NCBI RefSeq assembly: GCF_016616885.1
Contig: NZ_CP067102.1
Location: forward strand, 6,662,501-6,726,500
Source: Bradyrhizobium diazoefficiens
GTDB taxonomy: Bacteria > Pseudomonadota > Alphaproteobacteria > Rhizobiales > Xanthobacteraceae
DNA length: 64,000 nt
Direction of reading: 5' to 3'
How positions within the stretch are numbered: the first letter of the stretch is position 1; every line of letters begins with the position of its first letter. The notes beneath the pieces were generated by a model. That model was not told the DNA's origin. It worked only from the letters and a program-made list of their open reading frames with translations, and ran no database searches. Below are positions 36,508 through 44,887 of the stretch, one piece after another. The translations under genes and the position numbers were made by a program.

Positions 36508-36681
36508 ACGCTGTCATTCCCCGCGACCCGGCTACGCCAAGGCTTCGCCGAGGTTTGTCGTGTTGGCGCGCCGAAGCTTCAGCGTAGGCGGCAGGCGGGG
36601 AATCCAGTACGCCGCGGCCTCTCGGATCGATTACAACCGCCTCGGAGGACTGGATCGCCCGGGCAAGCCGGGCGATGACAG
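36508..36681. repeat. Second interspersed palindromic repeat
   Basis: The element runs from ctgtcattccccgcg to gggcgatgacag, with complementary ends. It contains an 8-bp perfect hairpin, tcgcccgg/ccgggcga, at 36655-36675. The form is typical of intergenic repeats of this group of bacteria. Confidence 0.7.
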
Positions 36682-36695
36682 CGAGTGTGCAGCTC

Positions 36696-36911
36696 CAGAC
36701 ACGCCTTCGCAGTCTCGCGACGCAATTCGCCCGAGCTTTGCTTGATCACTCCACCCTTTGTCCAAGGGCGCAGGGGAAGACCGGGCTTACGATCGCCCCT
36801 TAAGATGAGCCGGAATGGGCGAACGCATACGCAAAATCCGAATTTCGGTAAAAGTGGAATATCTTTACCGACCCGGATTGACAGCCCTTTCAGGTGTTTT
36901 GCCCGCCGGGC
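36696..36911. repeat. Internally deleted copy of long interspersed repeat
   Basis: The left part (through cgcaattcgcccgagctttg) and right part (from gatgagccggaatg through aatttcggtaaaagtggaat to gtgttttgcccg) match the two ends of the 680-bp element at 58853-59532. About 460 bp of the middle are missing. No coding frame is convincing. Confidence 0.75.
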
Positions 36912-36921
36912 GCCCGCGCCG

Positions 36922-37986
36922 CTACTGCGCGCCCGATCCGCCCTGCACGATCTTTTCGTTCAGCTTCTGATCGACGGTATCGACCGTGCGGTCGATCTCG
37001 GCATTGGGCGCGCCGATCTGATGCGAGATCAATTTCACCAGAAGGTCGACGCGCTCGATGAACGGCGCGCCGCCGGCCACGGCCCGCGCCGCCGACGACG
37101 GCTTGAGCAGGCTTTCGGCGGCCTTGGCGTATTTCGCAAACGGCACCTGGTCCTTCGGATCGGCGCCGAGGCGGCGGGCGATGGCGTCGACATGGTCGTA
37201 GATCATCTGCGAGCGCGCGAAGTCGCCGTGCACGGCGTCGCGGATCGACTGCGGCTCATGCGGCGTGATGCAGCGGTAGTTGCCGGTGAGCAGCATCGAC
37301 CATTTCGCCAGCGGCACGAACAGGGACTCGAAGATTTTCAGCTTCACCGGCACGTCACGACCGTCGAGCGTCACCGCGTCGATATCGGCCTCGAGCTCGC
37401 GCAGCACCTTGTTGTGCTTCTCGTCGGCGAAGGCCGAGGCCTTGAAATTCGTGGGCAGGCCGACGTGCAGCACGTTCGCCGCCTCTTCCGGCGGACGGAA
37501 GGCCTGCGGATCGGGCGAGCACAGCGTCACCAGCCCCGGCTCGAACCGCTCCCACACCTGCGCATTGGTGTAGGCCTCCTCGAGATCCATGTTGGCGAGC
37601 GCCGGAATGCGCTTGAGATAAGGCAGCGGCGGCATGTTCATGATCGAGAGGCACGGCAGCTTCGCCGCGGCGATCTTGATCATGAGCATGCGGACGGTGT
37701 GGTTGGTGTATTGCGGCTCCTGCATCGCAAGGCCGACGAGATCATAGCGCGAGACGTCGACATTCTGCGGCGTGACCGCGTCGAGCTTGCCGGGCAGGTC
37801 GCGCGAGAAGATCGCGCGATGCACCGCCTCGTCGCGCAGCTTGATGCGCACCTCGGTGCCGTCGCGATTGATCAACTCCGCGGTCTTGGACCGGCAGACC
37901 AGGGTCACGTTGTGCCCAGCCATCAGCAGCTTGGTGCCCAGCAGGGAGCCGTAAGAAGCTCCCAGAATCAGAACGTTACGCGCCAT
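36922..37986 (-). CDS. Ketopantoate reductase-like NAD(P)-dependent dehydrogenase
   Basis: The 354-residue protein opens with a Rossmann motif (VLILGASYGSLLGTKLLMAG) typical of ApbA/PanE and related dehydrogenases. A helical C-terminal domain follows (from about residue 190: KLKIFESLFVPLAKWSMLLT). PanE reduces 2-dehydropantoate in pantothenate synthesis, but similarity is best at the N-terminus, so the substrate is open; opine-dehydrogenase-like proteins share the fold. The ATG follows a GAGGGA ribosome-binding site; an earlier in-frame ATG is unlikely. It is not clearly in an operon. Confidence 0.75.
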   Translation of the reverse strand: MARNVLILGASYGSLLGTKLLMAGHNVTLVCRSKTAELINRDGTEVRIKLRDEAVHRAIFSRDLPGKLDAVTPQNVDVSRYDLVGLAMQEPQYTNHTVRMLMIKIAAAKLPCLSIMNMPPLPYLKRIPALANMDLEEAYTNAQVWERFEPGLVTLCSPDPQAFRPPEEAANVLHVGLPTNFKASAFADEKHNKVLRELEADIDAVTLDGRDVPVKLKIFESLFVPLAKWSMLLTGNYRCITPHEPQSIRDAVHGDFARSQMIYDHVDAIARRLGADPKDQVPFAKYAKAAESLLKPSSAARAVAGGAPFIERVDLLVKLISHQIGAPNAEIDRTVDTVDQKLNEKIVQGGSGAQ

Positions 37987-38344
37987 GTTCGTCCCTCGAC
38001 AAATTGTGCGGTTTTTTGAGCCCCGGGCGTCATCCTCAGGTGCGTTGGCGGCATGTAAGGCAAACTGGCTGGGGATGGCAACTGGGATAATGCATACAAG
38101 GAGCCACCGGATATTCCACTGTGCGGACGAATCCACCGGCGCGGCCCCCTTGAAGTAAATGCTGTTTTACCGAAGTCTGGATCGCCGGTCATCCGCCCTT
38201 CATCCCGGGCCGCACTTCTACGGTTTTCGAATCTCGACTGAAATCCGCCGTGGGCAACGCGGCGTGGTTCGCCGTGTTTCACTCGACGCATCCCGATCCG
38301 ATTGATAAGCCGCTCTCGGCGAATGGAAGGGCCTGAGTCGGGAC
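37987..38344. other. Divergent intergenic region, nothing recognised
   Basis: These 358 bp lie between the dehydrogenase and the divergent HerA-like gene and should hold both promoters. No repeat, operator or small gene was recognised. Confidence 0.5.
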
Positions 38345-39856
38345 ATGACGGTTGCGATCGAGATGGGGTTGACCACGGCGGGCGCCGGGGCGGCCATGGA
38401 CCTCGAGGAACTCCTGGCGACCCGTCTCCTGGTGCAGGGCAATTCCGGCTCCGGCAAGTCGCATCTGTTGCGGCGCCTGCTCGAGCAGAGCGCACCCTGG
38501 GTGCAGCAGGCCATCATCGACCCCGAAGGCGATTTCGTCACGCTGGCCGAGCGCTTCGGCCATCTGGTCATCGAGGGCGAGGATCACACCGAGCGCGGCC
38601 TTCAGGTCGCGGGCGAGCGCGCGCGGCTGCATCGGGTCTCCACCGTGCTCAATCTCGAAGGGCTGGATGCCGAGAACCAGATGCGGCGCGCAGCCGCCTT
38701 CCTCGGCGGCCTGTTCGACGTCGAGCGCGACCATTGGTACCCGATGCTGGTGGTCGTCGACGAAGCGCAGCTGTTCGCACCGGCGGTCGCGGGCGAAGTG
38801 TCGGACGAGGCGCGCAAACTCTCGCTCAGCGCCATGACCAATCTGATGTGCCGCGGCCGCAAACGCGGCCTCGCCGGCATCATCGCGACGCAACGTTTGG
38901 CAAAGCTCGCCAAGAACGTCGCGGCGGAAGCCTCGAATTTTCTGATGGGCCGGACCTTCCTCGACATCGACATGGCGCGCGCCGCCGATCTGCTCGGCAT
39001 GGAGCGGCGGCAGGCCGAAGCCTTTCGCGATCTCGAACGCGGGCAGTTCATGGCGCTGGGACCCGCGCTGTCGCGCCGTCCGCTGCGGCTGAACATCGGC
39101 CCCACCACGACCTCCCCGCGCAATTCGACGCCACGGCTGATGCCGATGCCCGAAGCGATGCTGGAGGATGCGCGCGCCGTGATCCTGGCCGCGCCACCGC
39201 CGGATGCGAGCCGGCCGCAGCGCCGACCGGCGCCGGACCTGCTCGAGCAGCTCCGCGCGGCAAAGGCGGCAGTGCCTGAGGTCAGCCCCGAGGTGGTCGA
39301 GATCCCGGTCAGTCCCGAGGAGCTCGCGGAACGGCGCGAACGCGTCGATCGTACGTTGCGCGCCGTGCTGGCCGCGCCCGATGCCGGCTTCCGCGCCATC
39401 GGCGTGCTCTATCAGGAATTCGTGGTCCGCTGCCGCATCGAGGGCCTCGGCGCGGCCGTCCCCGACCTCGGCGAATTCCGCCGCATGCTGACGCACGCGC
39501 GCGCCGGCCTCGGCACCGAGATCGCCGATGACGATGCCTGGCAGGAGGTGACGCTGCGCGCCTCGATCCTGCCCGACGACATGCAGGGCGTGTTCATGAT
39601 GATCGCGCGCGCGGCAAAGGAAGGCTGGCCCTGCCCCGGCGATGCCGCGATCGCGCGCGCCTACGGCTCGCATTCGCTGCGCCGGGCGCAGCGCCTGCTC
39701 GGCTATATGGAGGAGCAGGGCCTGATCGTCGTCCAGCTCGACGGCGGCGGACGCAGGTTTGTGACGCTGGTGGAATTGGCCTGGGCGACTGCGCCGGGCG
39801 ATCCCAATGGCGACGATCTGCCGGCGGAGCAGGTCGCGAGCGCGGCGACGGCCTGA
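38345..39856 (+). CDS. HerA-like ATPase (DUF87)
   Basis: The 503-residue protein has Walker A GNSGSGKS at residues 32-39, Walker B LVVVDE at 135-140, and a sensor-like IIATQRLAKLAKNV. It has the layout of HerA/FtsK-like DNA-translocating ATPases. An Ala/Pro-rich linker (about 265-315) leads to a C-terminal region of possible winged-helix type (SHSLRRAQRLLGYMEEQGLI). HerA partners such as NurA or Sir2 are not adjacent, so its role, in DNA processing or defence, is unknown. It converges with the TonB-receptor gene. Confidence 0.85.
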   Translation: MTVAIEMGLTTAGAGAAMDLEELLATRLLVQGNSGSGKSHLLRRLLEQSAPWVQQAIIDPEGDFVTLAERFGHLVIEGEDHTERGLQVAGERARLHRVSTVLNLEGLDAENQMRRAAAFLGGLFDVERDHWYPMLVVVDEAQLFAPAVAGEVSDEARKLSLSAMTNLMCRGRKRGLAGIIATQRLAKLAKNVAAEASNFLMGRTFLDIDMARAADLLGMERRQAEAFRDLERGQFMALGPALSRRPLRLNIGPTTTSPRNSTPRLMPMPEAMLEDARAVILAAPPPDASRPQRRPAPDLLEQLRAAKAAVPEVSPEVVEIPVSPEELAERRERVDRTLRAVLAAPDAGFRAIGVLYQEFVVRCRIEGLGAAVPDLGEFRRMLTHARAGLGTEIADDDAWQEVTLRASILPDDMQGVFMMIARAAKEGWPCPGDAAIARAYGSHSLRRAQRLLGYMEEQGLIVVQLDGGGRRFVTLVELAWATAPGDPNGDDLPAEQVASAATA

Positions 39857-39863
39857 TCGCACA

Positions 39864-42161
39864 CTAAAAGGCGCCCGCCACGGTGAGGCGAAACGTCAGC
39901 GGCTCGACCGGGTGCAGCACGTAATCCATCACACCGTTCTGGCAGACTGCGATCGGTGCAACGCCTGACGTGCAGAGATTGTAGAGCGTGTCGGTCTTGA
40001 GCAGCGAACCATAAGCATAGGTGATCTGGTTTGCCTGCGTGTTGAACAGATTGAGCACGTCGAGCTGGATGCGCCAGCCATTGTCGGCGCGATAGCCGAG
40101 GCGGCCGTTGAAGATGCTGGTCGCTGATGAGCGGAACGCGTTGTCCTCCGTCAGCGGGCTCGCTGCCAGATAGCGCCAGCGCACACCACCGAACCAGCCG
40201 GTCTTCTCGCCGAGCGTGATGCCGGCCGACGCCACCATTGGCGGCGCGTTCGGAATGTAATTGCCGGGCGCATTGCCGATCTGTGCCTCCGGATAGCCGG
40301 CCAGCGAGGCATAGACCGCGGCCTGCTCACTATCGGAGCCGCGAAAGCGCGCATGCGTCATCGCGAGGTCGGCATCGATGTCGATCCAGGATCTTGGGCG
40401 GTAATGGTTGGTCCACTCGAACCCGTAACGGCGGCTGGCGCGTGTCGCCTCGGTATCGCCGGCATCGCCCGAGAACAGTATCTCGGAATCCTGGTCGAGG
40501 ATAAAGACGCTGAAGGAGCTATCGAGCCCAGGGATGATTCTCGTGCGAACGCCAACCTCTGCACCGCGCGTGCGCACCAGCAGCGGTGACGGCGAGAGTT
40601 TTGTGCCGGGATCGCCCGGGTCTTCCGTCGTTGTCGCGCCGCGCGCATCATTCGAATGCATGCCATAGCCGGCGCCGAGGAAGAATTCGGTCTGGTTGAA
40701 GGGCCCGAGTACCACCCTGAATTTCGGGCTGCCGAGCGAGGCGTTGACGCTGCCGGAGTTGTTCGAATTGAACAGCGAGGTGACGTCGGCGGCGTAGTAT
40801 TCGCCGCGCCAGCCGACCGTGGTCCGGAGCCAGTCGGTCCAGCGCACGGTGTTCTCGGCATAAACGCCGACGCTGCCCTCGCCCACCTTGTCGCTGCGGA
40901 TATTTGACAGGAAACCGCGCTGGAATGTGTTGGAGAGCGCGAGGTCGATCGCATCGTAGCGCGATTGCAAACCAAATGTCGTCTGCATCGGCAGGCCAGC
41001 GAACGAGCCGTTTAGCATGCGTGAGATGTTGGCGCCGGCCATCAGGCGGTCGTCGTGCTGGTGAAACTGGTCGCCGAAGACGGGATCGCTGAGGAAGTAG
41101 GTGAAGTTGTTGAAGAGGTCGAGCTGGCTCTTCACTACATAAGCATTCGCTTTCCAGGAGCCGAGATCGTCGCTCTGCGCCACGCGGCCCGACAGCGCAA
41201 AGCGGTTGGCGTTGCCGCCGTCGGTCGGATCTTCCGCGCCGAAGCGATCGAGAAAATCGCTGGTGATCGCGCGTTGCGGCACCTGATCAGTCGAATTCCA
41301 TTTGTTCGTGTAGGCCATGCCGGTGACGGAGACGCCGTCGGTCGCGGTGCCCTGGCTGTAACGCACGAGCCCGTTGAGCTTGCGCATATTGTCCGGATTG
41401 TCCCAGGGACCATTATAGGTGCCGATCTCGCTGGCAACGAGCAACGACCCATCACCCACTTTGGTAGAATTCATGCCGAGCAGACGAAGATAGCCAAAGC
41501 TGCCGACGGTCACTTGCGCGAGGCCTTTTTCGGCGCGGTCGATCAGGCCGATATGAATGCTGCCGACCGAGGCGAAATCACCCTCGTCGGCGAAATACGG
41601 CCCCTTGCGCACGTCCATCGCGCCGATGGTCTCAGGGATTAGCCAGTTCAGGTCGGCATAGCCCTGGCCATGTGCATGCGTGCGTATGTTGACAGGGACA
41701 TCGTCGACATAGATCGCGAGATCGGTGCCGTGGTCGAGATTATAGCCACGCAGAAAATACTGGTTGGCTTTGCCCTCGCCGGAATGCTGGGTGACGATCA
41801 ACCCCGGCACGGCTTCGAGCGCCTCGCCCGGCCGCGTGAAGGTGCGTGCGTTGATCGCTTCGCCGGAGATTGTGCGTTCGCTCGCCATGCTCGGCGGGCC
41901 CTTGGCGCCGGAGGCGATGCCTGCGGAAGCAGGCGCCGGCGGGGCGACGACATGGCGCGTTACCGCGGTCGGTTCAACAGCGCGTCGCGGCGTGGGCGGT
42001 CTCTTGCGATGCGGCGCCTCACCGCCGGTGACCAGGATCGGCGGCAGCTCGCTCTGCGCGAACGCGCAGCCGTCATCTGCGACGAGGACGAAGGCCGGAA
42101 GCGCCGCGAGAATGACGCAACGACGGCAGCGCTCAGGCAGCCTCGGTCGCATCGAGACCAT
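39864..42161 (-). CDS. TonB-dependent outer-membrane receptor, probable nickel uptake
   Basis: The 765-residue protein has a signal peptide ending near SAFA-type AFAQS. A plug domain follows (about 110-220: GEALEAVPGLIVTQHSGEGK, then ANQYFLRGYNLDHGTDLAIY, then GMDV-like AMDVRKGPYFADEGDFASV). Then comes a 22-strand-type barrel that ends in the aromatic FRLTVAGAF. It takes up a metal complex through the outer membrane with TonB energy. The start overlaps the nickel permease gene by 29 bp, so both share the NikR-type operator at 43226. Nickel is therefore the likely cargo; cobalt is the alternative. Confidence 0.85.
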   Translation of the reverse strand: MVSMRPRLPERCRRCVILAALPAFVLVADDGCAFAQSELPPILVTGGEAPHRKRPPTPRRAVEPTAVTRHVVAPPAPASAGIASGAKGPPSMASERTISGEAINARTFTRPGEALEAVPGLIVTQHSGEGKANQYFLRGYNLDHGTDLAIYVDDVPVNIRTHAHGQGYADLNWLIPETIGAMDVRKGPYFADEGDFASVGSIHIGLIDRAEKGLAQVTVGSFGYLRLLGMNSTKVGDGSLLVASEIGTYNGPWDNPDNMRKLNGLVRYSQGTATDGVSVTGMAYTNKWNSTDQVPQRAITSDFLDRFGAEDPTDGGNANRFALSGRVAQSDDLGSWKANAYVVKSQLDLFNNFTYFLSDPVFGDQFHQHDDRLMAGANISRMLNGSFAGLPMQTTFGLQSRYDAIDLALSNTFQRGFLSNIRSDKVGEGSVGVYAENTVRWTDWLRTTVGWRGEYYAADVTSLFNSNNSGSVNASLGSPKFRVVLGPFNQTEFFLGAGYGMHSNDARGATTTEDPGDPGTKLSPSPLLVRTRGAEVGVRTRIIPGLDSSFSVFILDQDSEILFSGDAGDTEATRASRRYGFEWTNHYRPRSWIDIDADLAMTHARFRGSDSEQAAVYASLAGYPEAQIGNAPGNYIPNAPPMVASAGITLGEKTGWFGGVRWRYLAASPLTEDNAFRSSATSIFNGRLGYRADNGWRIQLDVLNLFNTQANQITYAYGSLLKTDTLYNLCTSGVAPIAVCQNGVMDYVLHPVEPLTFRLTVAGAF

Positions 42162-43197
42162 CCGGCGCGGCGCCGCGCGCGTCTGCGAACATACGGCGGT
42201 AGAGCACGCTTGAGACGAGCCAGGCGATCGCGAACAGCGCGATCACCGCGAAGCCGACATTGGCGAGCGACTCGTTGAGGCTATCGACCAGCGACCAAAT
42301 GCCACCGGAAAGGCCGAGGCGATCGGCGATCAGGCCAAGCGCCTCGATGCCGCCGATGAACAGCGCAACCGCTACGGACGCGCCAGTGACCGTGAGGTTG
42401 TACCAGAGCTTTCGCATGGGATCGACAAAGGCCCAGCGATAGGCGCTCACCATCAGCGCGGAGTCGGCGGTGTCGACCAGCGCCATGCCTGAAGCGAACA
42501 GTGCGGGGAAGACCAGGATGTCGGCGAGCGAGGCACCGCGCGCCGCTTCGGTGGCGGAGATGCTGAGCAGGCCAATCTCGGTCGCGGTGTCGAAGCCGAG
42601 CCCGAACAGCAATCCAAGCGGAAACATGTGCCGGGGTTTTGTCACCAGGCGGAACAGCGGACCGAACAGGCGCGCGAGAAATCCGCGATGGGCAAGCAGC
42701 GCGTCGAGCTGGCTTGCGTCATGAACGCCCTGCGCGCGCGCCGCGCGAAAGGTTCGCCACAGGCCGGCGAAGATGACGAGATTGATCGCTGCGATCACGA
42801 GCAAAAACAGCGCCGACACCGACGTGCCGATCAGGCTGCCGATCTCCCTCAGCAGGCTGTCGCCGCCGAGGCTGACCACGCCGAGCGCAAGCAGCATGGT
42901 CGCGACCGCGACCACGCTGGAATGGCCGAGCGCGAAATAGAGCCCGACCGATCGCGGCGTATCGCCCGCCTGCATCAGCTTGCGCACGACATTGTCGATG
43001 GCGGCGATGTGGTCGGCATCGACGGCGTGACGCAGGCCGAACACCCAGGCGAGCAGCGCGGTCGCCATGACAGTCGGCCGGTCGGAAAACAGCGCGAACG
43101 CCCAGGCCCATGCGGCGATGTTGGCAGCGACGAGCCCGCCGAACATCAGCACCATTTTGGGCTCGGCCGCCCGCAAAGACTTCGTCACGAAACTCAT
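42133..43197 (-). CDS. hupN: HupN/NixA-family nickel (cobalt) permease
   Basis: The 354-residue inner-membrane protein has about eight helices and both family signatures: RHAVDADHIAAIDN (about residues 56-69) and LGFDTATE (about 199-206), whose histidines and aspartates bind the metal. It imports nickel, or cobalt, with high affinity. An exact NikR-type operator lies 29-56 bp upstream, which supports nickel. It is first in a two-gene operon with the TonB-dependent receptor. Nickel would serve hydrogenase or urease, neither encoded in this window. Confidence 0.92.
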   Translation of the reverse strand: MSFVTKSLRAAEPKMVLMFGGLVAANIAAWAWAFALFSDRPTVMATALLAWVFGLRHAVDADHIAAIDNVVRKLMQAGDTPRSVGLYFALGHSSVVAVATMLLALGVVSLGGDSLLREIGSLIGTSVSALFLLVIAAINLVIFAGLWRTFRAARAQGVHDASQLDALLAHRGFLARLFGPLFRLVTKPRHMFPLGLLFGLGFDTATEIGLLSISATEAARGASLADILVFPALFASGMALVDTADSALMVSAYRWAFVDPMRKLWYNLTVTGASVAVALFIGGIEALGLIADRLGLSGGIWSLVDSLNESLANVGFAVIALFAIAWLVSSVLYRRMFADARGAAPDGLDATEAA

Positions 43198-43225
43198 CCC
43201 GCCGCCGCGCCTCGTTGCGTCAATG

Positions 43226-43253
43226 GTATGATCTTTTCAGAAAATGGTCATAC
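43226..43253 (-). promoter_or_regulatory. NikR-type operator
   Basis: The sequence is GTATGA, 16 bases, TCATAC: both half-sites and the spacing match the Escherichia coli NikR consensus exactly. It lies 29 bp upstream of the nickel permease start, where binding of nickel-loaded NikR would block transcription. No nikR gene is present in the window. Confidence 0.85.
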
Positions 43254-43301
43254 TAACCAGTGCAATCCGGCGGCACCGGGACAGTTTTCGTGCATAGCGT
43301 C

Positions 43302-44042
43302 TTACGCCGCTTCAGATCCGCCGAGATAGGCGTCGCGCACGCGGGGATCGTCCTTCAGCGTCCGGGCCGAGCCCGACAGCACGATCTTGCCGGTCTGGAG
43401 CACATAGGCCTCGTGCGCGATTTCGAGCGCGAGGCTGGCGTTCTGCTCGACCATGAAGACCGAGACGCCCTCCTGGTTGATGGTGCGGATCAGCTCCAGC
43501 ACACGATCGACATAGAGCGGCGACAGGCCCATCGTCGGTTCGTCCATCACGATCATCCTGGGACGGCTCATCAGCGCGCGTGCCATCGCGACCATCTGCT
43601 GCTCGCCGCCGGACAAAGAACCCGCGCGCTGCGACAGCCGCTGCCCGAGTTTTGGAAACAGCGTCAGCATCTTGTCGAGATCCTGCGCGATCGCCTCGCG
43701 GTCGTTGCGCACGAAGGCGCCCATCAAGATGTTCTCGCGCACGCTCATGTCCGCGAACAACCGCCGCGCCTCCGGCACCGAGGCGATGCCGCGGCGAACG
43801 ATCTGCGGCGTGGTGAGCCCGATCAGCGAGGCGCCGTCGAACGTCACCTCGCCCGAGCGCGGTTTCACCAGACCAAGGATGATCTTCATCGTCGTCGACT
43901 TGCCGCTGGCATTGCCGCCGAGCAGACAGACGATGTGGCCGCGGCCGACTGATATCGACAGGTCGAAATGCACCTGGGCCTGGCCATAGAACGTGTTGAC
44001 GTTCGAAAGCGCCAGCAGCGGTTCGGGTGCGCTCGCCATCAT
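43302..44042 (-). CDS. livF: LivF-type ABC transporter ATPase
   Basis: The 246-residue ATPase has Walker A GGNASGKS (about residues 41-48), signature LSGGEQQMVAMARALMSRP and Walker B MIVMDEPTMGLSP, with the LivF-specific end (MVEQNASLALEIAHEAYVLQ). It powers a branched-chain amino-acid-type importer. It overlaps livG by four bases. The Walker A has Asn-Ala where Asn-Gly-Ala is usual, still functional in form. The substrate of the system is not known. Confidence 0.93.
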   Translation of the reverse strand: MMASAPEPLLALSNVNTFYGQAQVHFDLSISVGRGHIVCLLGGNASGKSTTMKIILGLVKPRSGEVTFDGASLIGLTTPQIVRRGIASVPEARRLFADMSVRENILMGAFVRNDREAIAQDLDKMLTLFPKLGQRLSQRAGSLSGGEQQMVAMARALMSRPRMIVMDEPTMGLSPLYVDRVLELIRTINQEGVSVFMVEQNASLALEIAHEAYVLQTGKIVLSGSARTLKDDPRVRDAYLGGSEAA

Positions 44043-44887
44043 GCCGCACTCTCCTGCTCTGCGGTCCCCGACAGGCCGTGGCCGAGATAGGCCTCGATCA
44101 CCTTGGGATCGTTGCGAACCTCGTCGCCCCGCCCTTCCGCGATCTTCTTGCCTTCGTCCATGACGATGACGCGGTCGGAGAGGCGCATCACCATCTCCAG
44201 CTTGTGCTCGATCAGGACGATGGTCAGCCCCTCCGCCTTCAGTTCGGCGACGAGGCCCTGCATCTCCGCGGTCTCGCTCGGGTTCATGCCGGCGGTGGGC
44301 TCGTCGAGCAGCAACAGGCGCGGCTTCAGCGCGAGCGCTCGCGCAATTTCGACGCGGCGGCGGTTGGCGTAAGAGAGGCTGTAGGCGGGTTGGTCGATCC
44401 GTGGCAGCAGCCGCTCGCCAAAGCGGGCGAGAATGGCCTTCAACTCTTCGCGCAGGCGCTCTTCCTCGGCTTTGACGCCGGAAGGGCGCAACAGCGCCAG
44501 GCCCAACTCGAGCAGCGGGCCGATCACCGGCACGGCCGGCTTCACGGCGCGCAGGCGCGTATGGGCGCCGATCAGGACGTTGTCCATCACGCTGAGATTG
44601 CCGAAGACGCGGCCGAGCTGGAACGTGCGCGCGATGCCACGGCCAGCCAGCCGTTCCGGCGAAAGCCCGGTGATGTCCTGTCCCTCGAACCGGACCTCGC
44701 CTGCATCCGGCCGGTCGAGCCCGGTCACGAGATTGAACAGCGTGGTCTTGCCGGCGCCGTTCGGGCCGATGATGCTGACGAGCCCACCCTTGGCGAGGTC
44801 AAGATCGATACCGTCAACGGCCGTGAGGCCGCCGAAGCGCCGGGTCAAGCCGCGCAGGGACAACAGCGGTGCATCCGTGTCCGCCAT
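44039..44887 (-). CDS. livG: LivG-type ABC transporter ATPase
   Basis: The 282-residue ATPase has Walker A GPNGAGKTT (about residues 41-49), a signature-like LSYANRRRVEIARALALKPR, and Walker B LLLLDEPTAGMNPSE, the last typical of LivG. It pairs with LivF on the fused permease encoded upstream. Its start touches the stop of that permease gene. It is slightly longer than usual because of an insert near residues 105-150. Confidence 0.93.
   Translation of the reverse strand: MADTDAPLLSLRGLTRRFGGLTAVDGIDLDLAKGGLVSIIGPNGAGKTTLFNLVTGLDRPDAGEVRFEGQDITGLSPERLAGRGIARTFQLGRVFGNLSVMDNVLIGAHTRLRAVKPAVPVIGPLLELGLALLRPSGVKAEEERLREELKAILARFGERLLPRIDQPAYSLSYANRRRVEIARALALKPRLLLLDEPTAGMNPSETAEMQGLVAELKAEGLTIVLIEHKLEMVMRLSDRVIVMDEGKKIAEGRGDEVRNDPKVIEAYLGHGLSGTAEQESAA

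Larger units (their letters stand above)
36359..36921. other. Repeat-filled intergenic region
   Basis: No gene is seen in this 563-bp stretch. It consists almost entirely of three unrelated repeat elements listed separately: a 31-bp perfect inverted repeat, a second palindromic element, and a short copy of the long repeat found at 58853-59532. Confidence 0.8.
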
